Shown piece by piece: positions 1-12,101 of a DNA stretch of 64,000 bases. Below the pieces are notes generated by a model. The model was not told the DNA's origin. It did not search any database and was given only the letters and a program-made list of their open reading frames with translations. The translations under genes were made by a program, and so were the position numbers. Position 1 is the first letter of the stretch. Every line of letters begins with the position of its first letter. The DNA lies in contig NZ_SWBM01000009.1 of NCBI RefSeq assembly GCF_005116465.1, forward strand, positions 60,392 to 124,391. The letters are read 5' to 3'. The DNA is from Robertmurraya kyonggiensis. GTDB lineage: Bacteria > Bacillota > Bacilli > Bacillales > Cytobacillaceae.

Positions 1-63
1 AGAAGCCTCCCAAATTCATAGACTTGTAGAAAGCTTCTTAGTATATTTCAGTTATTATTTGTG

Positions 64-351
64 TTAGCGCTTAGCAAGATTCCTTAATGTATTATCGTAT
101 CTTTCAATTAAGTCCTCTATTCCCTTTATAAAGTCCGGGTCTAATTCTTTTCCTACCAGCTCGCCAAAATCAATCTCATCATGACGATTTTCAGGTGTTA
201 TCCTTTTTAATAATTCCTCTAAAGTTGGCTTTTTAACTTGGGAGTCTTTACTATCCATGTGATGCACCACCGATGTGTTTTCTTCATCATACCAAGGAAC
301 CGATCTAGTTTCAAAGATATATTTCGTGTCACTCAGCATAAATCCACTCAA
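64..351 (-). CDS. Antitoxin-like small protein, probably a decayed or chimeric remnant
   Basis: 95 codons from a TTG at 351. The stretch TLEELLKRITPENRHDEIDF, followed by GELVGKEL, closely resembles the C-terminal toxin-binding tail of MazE/AbrB-type antitoxins. The end (LDPDFIKGIEDLIERYDNTL) resembles antitoxin tails paired with Doc-type toxins. The AbrB DNA-binding domain that should precede it is absent. The frame stays open upstream to a TGA at 433-435 but contains no ATG/GTG with a good ribosome binding site, so the true N-terminus is unclear. A partner toxin would lie downstream on the minus strand, outside the window. What is seen is the tail similarity, recognised by eye. That this is a remnant is inference. 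It could also be a short free-standing regulator. Confidence 0.45.
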   Translation of the reverse strand: MSGFMLSDTKYIFETRSVPWYDEENTSVVHHMDSKDSQVKKPTLEELLKRITPENRHDEIDFGELVGKELDPDFIKGIEDLIERYDNTLRNLAKR

Positions 352-419
352 GTAATATGGTACATCCCCATTCGAACCCTTCAGAACCCCTATTCGGAAC
401 CGAATTATTTTAGAAAAGG

Positions 420-1015
420 ATAAATAGTTACGTCAATCAAACGTTTGATCTAATTTACTACGCCAGTTATGGGCTCGCTCGTTCAACTCCAAAGTTAATT
501 TTTCTAATTATTATCGTAAGATAGGATCTTGGTAAAAATAGCTGTTACAGCATCCTTGTTATTGTAAGAAAGCAAAATTGCTCCTGCCAATCAAACGTTT
601 GATCTAATACGGCACGTCACTTATGGGCTGGCTCGTTCAACTCTAAAGTTAATTTTTTGAGTTACTTTCGTGAGATAGAAATTAAGGGAGAAATGACCAA
701 AATCAGCCCTTTTAGCTATCTCATTATTGCAGGAAAACAAAAACTGACCTGTCAATCAAACGTTTGATCTAATTTGTCACGCCACTTATGGGCCCACTCG
801 TTCAACTCCAAAGTTAATTTTTTGAGTTGTTATTGCGAGATAGGAATAATAGCGAATTTGAGGAAAAACACCTTAAATAACGTCACATTATCCTAGGAAA
901 GCAAAAATCGATCTGCCAATCAAACGTTTGATCTAATTTGCCACGCCACTTATGGGCTGGCTAGTTCAACTCCAAAGTTAATTTTTTGAGTTGTTTTCGT
1001 GAGATAGGTTTTCGG
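420..1015. repeat. Four ~160-bp tandem units, each with a perfect 14-bp palindrome
   Basis: The palindrome ATCAAACGTTTGAT occurs at 436-449, 590-603, 755-768 and 919-932 (spacings 154, 165 and 164). Each is followed by about 80 bp of strongly conserved sequence (cgccacttatgggct.., then ttcaactccaaagttaattt) ending in gagatagg, and preceded by a conserved aaagcaaaa..ctg(c/t)c. About 60 bp between units is more variable. No gene of the region is explained by it, and the unit length is not consistently a multiple of three. It could be a regulator-binding array, a repeated small-RNA unit or a dispersed intergenic repeat family. No transposase is nearby. Confidence 0.85.
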
Positions 1016-1140
1016 GTGTTTTTCGTAGAAAAATCGGACAATATGCAAAAAATCCACAATTTTTAAAGCGAAATTCCTTGTAGGGGGTTCCGAAAGAATT
1101 ATCATTCTCGTGTATGTTTGCCCCATTCATGATTCCTTAC

Positions 1141-1192
1141 AAAAAGCAAAAGCCATCCCATTGCGCAGTTAAACGCTTCTGGGACAGCTCCT
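1141..1192 (-). terminator. Terminator of the beta-glucoside gene cluster
   Basis: On the minus strand AGCTGTCCCA pairs with TGGGATGGCT (arms 1180-1189 and 1151-1160, two G-U pairs), followed by TTTTGCTTTTTG. It lies directly after the GH4 gene, so it is the probable end of the operon. Plus-strand ORFs here are not supported. Confidence 0.7.
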
Positions 1193-1202
1193 CTAATAAA
1201 CT

Positions 1203-2534
1203 CTATTTTCCTTGCACTAATTCACCTTTAAAAAACTGTGGCAAATATTCTTTGTGGGCTTCCATCATTTCATCCACAATTTCTTTTGCCAATTTATCTG
1301 ATGCAACCAACGGATTAATCGTTAATGCTAGTACAGCTAAGTCGTAGTCACCGGTGACAGCCGCTTCAGCAGCAACTCGTTCAAATGATTTGATTTGCTG
1401 CACAAGTCCTCTCACAGCTACAGGCAGGTCTCCAATCGCGATTGGCTTTGGACCCTCTTTAGTAATCACACAGCTGATTTCAACGGCCGAATCATTAGGA
1501 ATGCTTGCAATAGCGCCATTATTAATGGTGTTTACCGGTTGAATATCTCGCTTATCATTATGAATACTTGAGATTAAACGGACAGCAGCATCAGAGTAAT
1601 AAGCCCCTCCCCTTTTCTCTAGTTGTGGAGGCTTAATATCCAATTCTGGAGCCTTGTAGAGCTCGAATAAATCTGTTTCTAATGCTTTTACTACTTCTGC
1701 ACGAGTACCTTTTGTTTCCGCATCATGCTTTGTCTTTTCAAACAATTCTCGTGTTTTGTAATAGTAATTATGGTAAGGACATGGAATCGCATTTAAGGCT
1801 TTCAAAAATGCCGGTTCCCATGCAATCCCTTGAATGTTTTTAACAAAGCTACTGTCATCAAGCTCTGTAACCATTTTAATGACTTTGTCCTTGACACTCT
1901 TACCATCTAAATACACTTCTAAACCATAGACCATATGATTTAGACCTGCAAAGTCGATACGAATGCGAGAGTGTTCAACTTCTAATAAATGAGCAACAGC
2001 CATTTCCATTCCAATTGGTACATTACAGAGCCCAACCACTTTTTTGATATTGGAATAACGGAGCACAGCTTCTGTAATCATACCAGCAGGATTTGCAAAG
2101 TTAATGAGCCAAGCATCTGGGCATAACTCCTCCATGTCTTTACAAATATCTAGAATCACTGGTATTGTTCTTAAGCCTTTGAATAATCCCCCTGGTCCAT
2201 TTGTTTCCTGACCTAATACGCCATATTTCAATGGAATGCTTTCATCTTTTGCTCGTGCATCGAGCAAACCAACACGGAATTGTGTTGTGACAAAATCAGC
2301 ATCCTTTAACGCTTCTTTTCGATCTAACGTTAAACGAACCTCAATTGGAAGACCTGCTTTTTCGACCATCCGTTTCGCAAGATTCCCGACAATTTCTAGC
2401 TTTTCTTTTCCTGCTTCAACATCTACTAGCCAAATTTCCGATACAGGCAATTCTTCATACCGTTTAATAAATCCTTCAATCAATTCTGGAGTATAGCTTG
2501 AACCTCCACCAATCGTTGCAATTTTTAATCCCAT
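1203..2534 (-). CDS. licH: 6-phospho-beta-glucosidase, GH4 family (LicH-like)
   Basis: 443 aa, the usual GH4 length. GH4 enzymes hydrolyse phosphorylated disaccharides in the cytosol by an NAD+- and Mn2+-dependent redox mechanism. Seen here: the N-terminal NAD-binding motif GGGSSYTPE (residues 9-17), NPAG near 148, the metal-binding Cys170 in CNVPIG and His200 in GLNH. The CNVP signature points to the beta-glucoside branch, in contrast to CDMP in the GlvA copy at 21.3 kb. AGGAGG lies ahead of the ATG. It is the last gene of the cluster, 33 bp after a GH1 enzyme that probably acts on similar substrates. In B. subtilis licH is the last gene of licBCAH. Family call is secure; the exact substrate (cellobiose-P or another beta-linked phosphodisaccharide) is inferred. 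Confidence 0.9.
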   Translation of the reverse strand: MGLKIATIGGGSSYTPELIEGFIKRYEELPVSEIWLVDVEAGKEKLEIVGNLAKRMVEKAGLPIEVRLTLDRKEALKDADFVTTQFRVGLLDARAKDESIPLKYGVLGQETNGPGGLFKGLRTIPVILDICKDMEELCPDAWLINFANPAGMITEAVLRYSNIKKVVGLCNVPIGMEMAVAHLLEVEHSRIRIDFAGLNHMVYGLEVYLDGKSVKDKVIKMVTELDDSSFVKNIQGIAWEPAFLKALNAIPCPYHNYYYKTRELFEKTKHDAETKGTRAEVVKALETDLFELYKAPELDIKPPQLEKRGGAYYSDAAVRLISSIHNDKRDIQPVNTINNGAIASIPNDSAVEISCVITKEGPKPIAIGDLPVAVRGLVQQIKSFERVAAEAAVTGDYDLAVLALTINPLVASDKLAKEIVDEMMEAHKEYLPQFFKGELVQGK

Positions 2535-2567
2535 TACAAACGCCTCCTCGATATTTTAAAATAGGTA

Positions 2568-4912
<2,345 letters not shown>

Positions 4913-4950
4913 ACGATTCTCCTTCTCAAACGATTAATCGAGATGATAAG

Positions 4951-5140
4951 AAAAGCGCAAGGCGCCCGACTATCGGCGACAAGCACAAGACGAGCCGGCA
5001 GAAAGGTTGCTTTTTAACCTTTTGGACGGATTGGCTTGTGACCAAGGAAAAAGTGTATTGTCTTTTTCACTCGAGCCGATGGCGCCTGGAGCTAGACAAT
5101 TCTCAAAGTAGAAAGCGATGCTTTCTTATTTTTTAACAAG
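4951..5140. repeat. Dispersed intergenic hairpin repeat, copy A
   Basis: Starts AAAAGCGCAAGGCGCCCGAC and ends in tggcgcctggagctagac, so the ends are inverted (GGCGCC both sides); an internal arm pair surrounds aaggttgctttttaacctt. About 85% identical by eye to copy B at 48165-48350, including the gatgctttctta tail. The ends resemble copy C at 18644. No ORF within it is credible. It occupies the gap between the 77-aa ORF and the ROK kinase. Confidence 0.85.
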
Positions 5141-5182
5141 GATGGGAGGCCTGATAATCAGGACTCCCATTCTCCAAAATCA

Positions 5183-5416
5183 TTATTGTAATTTCACGGA
5201 AAAATGCAGTGCACTTCCCATTGGAGAATTTTTCAACAGATCTTTCAAATACTTGACCGTTTCTTCTCCCGATAATTCTGTTTCTACAGTGACGTTCATG
5301 TCAATTTTATTCAATTGCTCAACATTTACTTTCACTGTTTCATCACTAAAATTGTCGATAAATTCATGTAAAAATTTGATTTGCCCACAAAAAACGTTTA
5401 CTCTATGTTGATTCAT
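5183..5416 (-). CDS. Small conserved-position protein of unknown function
   Basis: 77 aa, not recognised. It starts 15 bp after the stop of the EIIC gene, with AAAGGG ahead of the ATG, so it is probably co-transcribed and translated. The product is soluble, mixed alpha/beta in appearance, rich in Val and charged residues (VNVEQLNKIDMNVTVETELS), with no signal peptide and no membrane segment. The hydrophobic-alternating middle suggests beta strands, and KYLKDLLKN a helix. Its position next to the permease would suit an accessory or sugar-induced regulator, but nothing in the sequence proves a role. Confidence 0.65.
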   Translation of the reverse strand: MNQHRVNVFCGQIKFLHEFIDNFSDETVKVNVEQLNKIDMNVTVETELSGEETVKYLKDLLKNSPMGSALHFSVKLQ

Positions 5417-5431
5417 TGTAAATCATCCCTT

Positions 5432-6784
5432 TCAGGCGTTTAGCTCTGAACTTTTTGTAGTCGTAATATTATCAGATTCAATTGCAGCAGCTTTATTTGC
5501 CGCCATAACAAATGGCATATAGATGATTGTAGAGACAGCTAAACAAACAAACCCAAGAATCAAGGCCCACCAGTTCCCACCTGTTCCTAAGAAGGCTAAT
5601 ATTGGTCCAGGTGTTGTCCATGGTACAGAATAAGCAATTGGTGGAATCCACTCAAAGTGAATCGCTGTCCATCCAATGATAATGTTTATTGCTGGAACTA
5701 AGATAAATGGAATAATCAAGATTGGATTTAATACAACCGGCAAGCCGAAAATGATTGGTTCATTGATATTGAATAAACCTGGTGCGATTGATAGTTTACC
5801 GATATCTCGGTAATCCTTTCTTTTTGAAACTAGGAAAATCGCGATTAGCAAACCTAATGTCATCCCTGATCCACCATAGTTCGCAAATGCATCGTTGATT
5901 GCCCATGTTGTTGGATAAGGAGCTCCCCAAGCTGTACCATTCGCTGCAACAAAGTTTAAGTTTTCAATACCAGCTTCAGCAAACATCCCTTCACGAATCG
6001 CAGCAATTGTGTTTGGACCATGGATACCGAAGATCCATAATAAGTTTGAAACAACGGCTAAAATGACTAATGAAATAACACTATCACCTATGTTTTTCAA
6101 CGGAGTCTGTAACACCGTATAAATGAATTGGTGCAAACCATCTTCATAAAGTGCATTGATGATCGCGTTACCAATCGCAAAAATCAAAGTAATGATAATG
6201 ATCGGGAATAATACCTTAAATGTTCTTGCTACTGCCGGCGGTACAGATGCAGGCATTTTAACTTGAAGTTTTTCAGATTTGGATAGTCTACTAAAGAGCT
6301 CTCCAACTAATAAACCGACGATAATGGCAACGAATAACCCTTGTGCGCCTACCCATTGTGTAGAAAGATAGTTTGCACCTTCCACGTTTAAATATTGAGG
6401 ATAGATAATAAAGAAAGTAGATAGACCGGTAATCCCACTCAATAATTCATCCGCTTTTAATGCAATGGCTATATTCCTGGCAATCAGGAACACGATAAAC
6501 ATCGAGAGAATATTTGTCGAACCATTTAGTACTGGAGTGAATACTTGTTGATAATCAGCTAAATTAGGAAACAGTTTATGCAAGAATAATATTTTTGCAA
6601 GGAAACCGTCTGGTGCTAAAATCGCAAAGTTTAATAGTAAAACTAATGAACCCGCCATAGTGATTGGAAATGCTAAAATGAATGCATCACGAATGGCAAC
6701 AACATGTCTTTGTGAATTTAATTTTGCTGCAATAGGAACAAGAACTTTTTCCATTCCTCTTTCAAAGCCAGCCATAAACCCCAT
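5432..6784 (-). CDS. licC: PTS lactose/cellobiose-family EIIC permease (LicC/CelB-like)
   Basis: 450 aa, polytopic membrane protein of the Lac/cellobiose PTS family; it translocates the disaccharide that EIIB phosphorylates. The N-terminus (MGFMAGFERGMEKVLVPIA) and the following AIRDAFILAFPITMAGSL helix match CelB/LicC. Several long hydrophobic segments and the conserved loop NEPIIFGLPVVLNP (residues about 340-355) are visible. AAGGAG precedes the ATG. The EIIB gene lies 36 bp upstream. B. subtilis LicC (lichenan oligosaccharides, cellobiose) is the closest remembered relative; the ChbG neighbour makes chitobiose an alternative. Confidence 0.9.
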   Translation of the reverse strand: MGFMAGFERGMEKVLVPIAAKLNSQRHVVAIRDAFILAFPITMAGSLVLLLNFAILAPDGFLAKILFLHKLFPNLADYQQVFTPVLNGSTNILSMFIVFLIARNIAIALKADELLSGITGLSTFFIIYPQYLNVEGANYLSTQWVGAQGLFVAIIVGLLVGELFSRLSKSEKLQVKMPASVPPAVARTFKVLFPIIIITLIFAIGNAIINALYEDGLHQFIYTVLQTPLKNIGDSVISLVILAVVSNLLWIFGIHGPNTIAAIREGMFAEAGIENLNFVAANGTAWGAPYPTTWAINDAFANYGGSGMTLGLLIAIFLVSKRKDYRDIGKLSIAPGLFNINEPIIFGLPVVLNPILIIPFILVPAINIIIGWTAIHFEWIPPIAYSVPWTTPGPILAFLGTGGNWWALILGFVCLAVSTIIYMPFVMAANKAAAIESDNITTTKSSELNA

Positions 6785-6820
6785 AGTTTTTCGCTCCTTT
6801 TTATCTAGGTTTTTACCTAA

Positions 6821-7126
6821 TTATTCTCCAATGAGTTCAAATGCTCTGTTTAGAACCTTTTCTCCATCCATCGTTCCATAGGCACGCATTTCGATTACTT
6901 CTACAGGAACACGTCCTTTTACCATAGAATCAACCTGTGCTTTTTGAAATCTCACTTGTGGTCCTAATAGTACGACATCTACTTCGTCAATCACTGAGCT
7001 TGATTCTGAAATTGGAAGTGCAAAAATATCGATTTCTTCTCCTCGTTTGTTTGCAGCATCCTTCATTTTGTTAACCAGTAGGCTCGTTGACATTCCTGCA
7101 GCACATACTAATAGAATTTTTTTCAT
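6821..7126 (-). CDS. licB: PTS lactose/cellobiose-family EIIB (LicB-like)
   Basis: 101 aa, cytosolic. The phosphocysteine is Cys8 in KKILLVCAAGMSTSLLV, the standard EIIB signature of this family. It receives phosphate from the EIIA encoded upstream and passes it to the sugar in EIIC. The gene is separated from EIIA by 116 bp containing a cre-like site, so it may have its own promoter or a mid-operon control point. Length is typical. Confidence 0.93.
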   Translation of the reverse strand: MKKILLVCAAGMSTSLLVNKMKDAANKRGEEIDIFALPISESSSVIDEVDVVLLGPQVRFQKAQVDSMVKGRVPVEVIEMRAYGTMDGEKVLNRAFELIGE

Positions 7127-7158
7127 CGTTAACTCCCCCTTGATAATTTCTACGGCGT

Positions 7159-7173
7159 AAGAAAGCGGTTACA
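7159..7173. promoter_or_regulatory. cre-like site upstream of licB
   Basis: On the minus strand TGTAACCGCTTTCT matches the TGWAANCGNTNWCA consensus at 13 of 14 positions. It lies in the EIIA-EIIB gap, about 35 bp upstream of licB. Consistent with CcpA roadblock or repression within the cluster. Confidence 0.55.
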
Positions 7174-7242
7174 AAACAGATAAATTTTTTTCACTTTTTT
7201 TTAGGTGAACCACTCCTTTCAAAAGTTTTCTTTAATACTCTA

Positions 7243-7563
7243 TCAACCTTGTTTCGAAATAGCTTTATACATATCTACAAATTCTCGAGCTAAGTCTTTT
7301 ACTGTAATTGAAGTCATCAAATGATCTTGTGCATGCACCATCAGTAGGGATACTGTCGCATTGTTCCCCCTAACTTCTTCCTGGATAAGAGAAGTTTGAA
7401 TGTGATGTGCCTGGTTAATGGCTGCTTCAGCGTCTTTTAATTTGGCTTCAGCACCTTCAATATCTCCGCTTTTGGCTAACGCAATTGCTTCCATGGCATG
7501 ACTCTTTCCATCGCCACCGTGAAGAATGATTTGGAAAATAGTCTCTTCAGAAATTGTTGTCAT
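7243..7563 (-). CDS. licA: PTS lactose/cellobiose-family EIIA (LicA-like)
   Basis: 106 aa from the ATG at 7563, ten bases after GGAAGG; earlier in-frame starts would run into chbG and give an atypical N-terminus. The all-helical EIIA of this family carries its phospho-histidine in MVHAQDHLMT (His77). It accepts phosphate from HPr and passes it to LicB. The start is one base after the stop of the ChbG-like gene, so the two are translationally coupled. Length and sequence are typical of LicA/CelC. Confidence 0.92.
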   Translation of the reverse strand: MTTISEETIFQIILHGGDGKSHAMEAIALAKSGDIEGAEAKLKDAEAAINQAHHIQTSLIQEEVRGNNATVSLLMVHAQDHLMTSITVKDLAREFVDMYKAISKQG

Positions 7564-7564
7564 T

Positions 7565-8329
7565 TTATTCATTCCTTCCACTCTTAATCTGATTTGCGAA
7601 ATCTTTGTAGTTGATGAGCTGAATGTTTTTTTCTTCAAAAAATGAAGCAATTGACGGGTCTGTTAATATATCTAGTTCATTAAGGCGTTCCTTACTATAC
7701 GAACTACCCGCTGATAAAGCATTATCAATAAATGCCGGATGACTCATAATTTCGACAGTCTCAAAATCTAATAAACTTTCAAAAAGAGTTAAAGTGTTTT
7801 CTACAGTTAAATGACTTCCATAGAAATCTGCACACATATACTCAATTGGATGTAACTTCCGATCTGCATTCCCTGCACTTCTAATCGGCAGTTGATATTT
7901 TTCGGCTAACTCTTTCACAATTGGATAAAATGATTTCATTGTATGAATATGATGATGTGAATCAAGATGAGTAGGTGTCAAACCAAGAGAATAAAATAAT
8001 TCGATTTGACTGGTCAGTTCTTTTTTCACATCCTCAAGAGATGCATGCTTCTCGATATCCGATAAATTGTGGAAGGTTCCTTCACTATTCACCAAAGATG
8101 GGACATCATCTCTTACTGGACTTCCGCAGGTTAATACTAAATGAATACCCACACCTAGCTCTTTACACTCTTTTGCAAGTTGAGCTGCGTGAAAGGCTCC
8201 CGGCATATTTGCCATTAAAGTCGCTGATGTAACGATTCCGTATTTATGGGCATCCAGAATTCCATAATTAACTGCCTTTGAATAACCAAAATCATCAGCG
8301 TTTACTACCCATTTTCTCAAGCGTATCAT
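7565..8329 (-). CDS. chbG: ChbG/YdjC-family carbohydrate deacetylase
   Basis: 254 aa. The family removes one acetyl group from chitobiose or chitobiose-6-phosphate and related N-acetylated oligosaccharides (chitooligosaccharide deacetylase). Seen: the metal-binding NADDFG motif (residues 10-15) and THLDSHHHIH near residue 120, both diagnostic, plus a late MSHPAF motif. First gene of the chbG-licA-licB-licC run. Its presence argues that the PTS may import chitobiose as well as, or instead of, cellobiose. In E. coli ChbG is needed for induction and hydrolysis of chitobiose-P. Other YdjC proteins act on different acetylated sugars, so substrate is inferred. Confidence 0.85.
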   Translation of the reverse strand: MIRLRKWVVNADDFGYSKAVNYGILDAHKYGIVTSATLMANMPGAFHAAQLAKECKELGVGIHLVLTCGSPVRDDVPSLVNSEGTFHNLSDIEKHASLEDVKKELTSQIELFYSLGLTPTHLDSHHHIHTMKSFYPIVKELAEKYQLPIRSAGNADRKLHPIEYMCADFYGSHLTVENTLTLFESLLDFETVEIMSHPAFIDNALSAGSSYSKERLNELDILTDPSIASFFEEKNIQLINYKDFANQIKSGRNE

Positions 8330-8365
8330 CCCCGGTTCGTGAACTGTAGTTGCGATTTGAACTGA

Positions 8366-8416
8366 AATATTATAAAGGATCCTATAATATTAGTTTAACA
8401 TGTAAGCGCTTCACTT
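8366..8416 (-). promoter_or_regulatory. Probable promoter/operator for chbG-licABC with AT palindrome and cre-like core
   Basis: A perfect inverted repeat AATATTATA (8366-8374) / TATAATATT (8383-8391) contains a minus-strand TATAAT at 8369-8374. TGTAAGCGCTTCAC at 8401-8414 has the AAGCGCTT cre core, with end mismatches. No good -35 hexamer sits at the expected distance, which would fit an activator-dependent (LicR-type) promoter. Regulator assignment is inference. Confidence 0.45.
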
Positions 8417-8510
8417 TAAGTTTTTGTTTTTCCGTTGCTCAACGGAAAAACTTAGGACAATTTTCTCATTATTTATTTTATTCAGAACACAAGTGTGGAA
8501 GAACTCACTT

Positions 8511-10430
8511 CTATTTCTCTTTTAACAAGCTTATTACTTCGTTCTGGTTTTTGCTTTCGATCAGTCTTTGAATCAGCATTCGATTGTCTAAAATGGCAAT
8601 CATGTTTTGATACATTTGATCAAGGTCACTGTTTGGACCTTTTCTAATATTAAGTAAGCAAACAAATTGGACCATTTGATCGTCGTGCCATTGAATTGGC
8701 TTTTTTAATGTACAAATTGTCCAGAATGTTTCCTCTGTGACAGGCGTCATAGGATGTGGAATGGCTACTAGATCCCCAAAACAAGTTGGTGCCAAAGATT
8801 CCCTTTCTAACACAAGGTTTACGTAATCAGCGGGAACAAGCCCCTGGTTATATAGCTCATTACATAGAAACTCGATAACACTTTCCTTATCCTGCAAATC
8901 CTGCTGTAAAAAGATTCTTGATGAATTCAAATAAGATTCGACTTGATATGAACTCTTCTTTAAAAAACCATTGATTTTTTGTATATCCTTATCGTCTAAA
9001 AATGGATTTACGACTAGTACTGGAATCCGCAAAGTTTCTAGAATTGGAATGGTGCTAATGATTAAATCAACGGATGCAAGATTATAGGAAACTAAATTAT
9101 AGTAATTAATCGTATCCACGATTTCGATACAATGATCAAAATGGTTTTTCAAACGATAGTAAAGAAGCCTTGCGCTTCCTACGCCAGAAGCGCAAACCAC
9201 AAGCACTTTTTTCAGCTCGCTTTTTCTTGTTTTCATTCTTTCTAGGGCAACACCGATATGAAGGGCAATATAAGCAATCTCATGCTCAACAATTTCTAGC
9301 TTTAAGTACTCTTCAATACACTTACTGGCAATTACTGCCCCGTCAAAAGCAATCGGATATTTTGTTTTAATATCATTGAGCAATGGATTTCTAATATTCA
9401 TTTTGTATTTCAAGCGATTCATAGCAGGGCGAATATGAAGCGTTAGGGCTTGAATAAACTCGATATCATCCCTAAAATCCCAATTCAATTCTACTTTGAG
9501 CCTTTCGAGAATGAGATTGACAATTTTTCCAACCTCATCGTGATCATTGATCTCCTGTAATTCTTTTTCATTAAGTAATTTCGTTCCTAATAAATGAATA
9601 ATGATGTAGTCTATCTCTGATGTAGGAAACGTAAGTCCAGTAAAACGCTCCACCTCCGCAATGATTTCCTTTGCTACCATCTGTTCAAATGGATATTGTT
9701 GAATAATCCAATCTTCAAGATGCTCAATGATCCAGCCTTCCTCAATCCTTTTACAAGCAATCGTGATATGGGTAACCAAATTGGTTAAGGAAATATCCGA
9801 AATATCAATTTTGTAGGTGATCAGTTTATCTATCAAAATCTTTTTTACGTTTTCATATACTTCTTGATCCAGTAGTTGAAAAGAATCACTGTCCACAAAA
9901 GGGTCTTGCTTACGATTCAAGACAGAATTGGACAGGCATTGCCTTTTCATATACTCGTCACCTTCTACTTTTGTTCCATAGTAAGGTCGAGTCGTCAATG
10001 TTAAATTGTATTTCTTTAAAATCGAGCGCACGATTTTCAGATCGTTTTGAACGGTTGAAATCGATACAAACAGTTCATCGGAGAACTTTTCAATCTTTAT
10101 AAAATCTTTTACTAACAATAACCTCGTCAGCATATAGAGAACACGGTTTTCCTGATCAGCATAGTTCACTGTGACCGTATCCGTTTCATCTGACACTTGG
10201 CCAACGGCTGATGCAAACAGCTGTTGGTCCAATACTTTCATCGAGTACCCCTTACCCCTATAGGATTCTATTATGATCCCAAATGAGGCAGATTTTTGCT
10301 GGATTAGCTTAATCTCATTTCGAACAGTCCGATCACTGACACCTATTTCTTTTGCAATCCATTCTGAGGTAATCGATTCATTTACCTTCGATAATACTGA
10401 AAATATATCCTTTTGACGTTTGGAAAACAT
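8511..10430 (-). CDS. licR: LicR/ManR-type PRD transcriptional activator with EIIB and EIIA domains
   Basis: 639 aa. These activators of PTS operons are switched by HPr and EII phosphorylation. Domain order seen: N-terminal helix-turn-helix (RQKDIFSVL...SITSEWIAKEIGVSDRTVRNEI), a second Mga-like HTH region, two PRD domains with conserved His in VTHITIACKR and ALHIG contexts, an EIIB-like domain at about 400-490 with Cys in VLVVCASGVGSARLL, and a C-terminal EIIA-like domain with His in VAIPHPMTP. AGGAGG lies before the ATG. It is transcribed toward chbG-licABC with an apparent separate promoter for the latter. B. subtilis LicR activates licBCAH, so the same role is expected here. Confidence 0.9.
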   Translation of the reverse strand: MFSKRQKDIFSVLSKVNESITSEWIAKEIGVSDRTVRNEIKLIQQKSASFGIIIESYRGKGYSMKVLDQQLFASAVGQVSDETDTVTVNYADQENRVLYMLTRLLLVKDFIKIEKFSDELFVSISTVQNDLKIVRSILKKYNLTLTTRPYYGTKVEGDEYMKRQCLSNSVLNRKQDPFVDSDSFQLLDQEVYENVKKILIDKLITYKIDISDISLTNLVTHITIACKRIEEGWIIEHLEDWIIQQYPFEQMVAKEIIAEVERFTGLTFPTSEIDYIIIHLLGTKLLNEKELQEINDHDEVGKIVNLILERLKVELNWDFRDDIEFIQALTLHIRPAMNRLKYKMNIRNPLLNDIKTKYPIAFDGAVIASKCIEEYLKLEIVEHEIAYIALHIGVALERMKTRKSELKKVLVVCASGVGSARLLYYRLKNHFDHCIEIVDTINYYNLVSYNLASVDLIISTIPILETLRIPVLVVNPFLDDKDIQKINGFLKKSSYQVESYLNSSRIFLQQDLQDKESVIEFLCNELYNQGLVPADYVNLVLERESLAPTCFGDLVAIPHPMTPVTEETFWTICTLKKPIQWHDDQMVQFVCLLNIRKGPNSDLDQMYQNMIAILDNRMLIQRLIESKNQNEVISLLKEK

Positions 10431-10497
10431 AGAATGTATTCCTCCTTCTTCGGATGCCCTTCAAAATAAACTGAAAGACTGTCGACACGCATTTATT

Positions 10498-11964
<1,467 letters not shown>

Positions 11965-11991
11965 TTATGTTTCCTCCTACATGCTCGATTG

Positions 11992-12005
11992 CGAAACCGC
12001 TTTCG
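11992..12005. promoter_or_regulatory. cre-like site upstream of the second GH1 gene
   Basis: CGAAACCGCTTTCG matches 12 of 14 consensus positions, with symmetric mismatches at both ends, 28 bp before the ATG. Probable CcpA target or a LacI-type operator. Confidence 0.45.
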
Positions 12006-12101
12006 TATATTGTAGAAAGAAAAAATACAAGAGTCACTAGGCTGTATGGCGAAAAAAACTTGTTACGGCGTTTAAAAAATGTTACATAAAAAAAACAAGC
12101 G

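Noticed and set aside
1114..1347. Plus-strand ORF upstream of the GH4 gene end
   Set aside because: Spans the terminator hairpin and the GH4 C-terminus in antisense.
4951..5140. Insertion sequence or IS remnant
   Set aside because: No transposase coding potential; hairpin-like intergenic element instead.
5118..5411. 97-codon plus-strand ORF next to repeat copy A
   Set aside because: Overlaps the better supported 77-aa gene and the repeat; no RBS.
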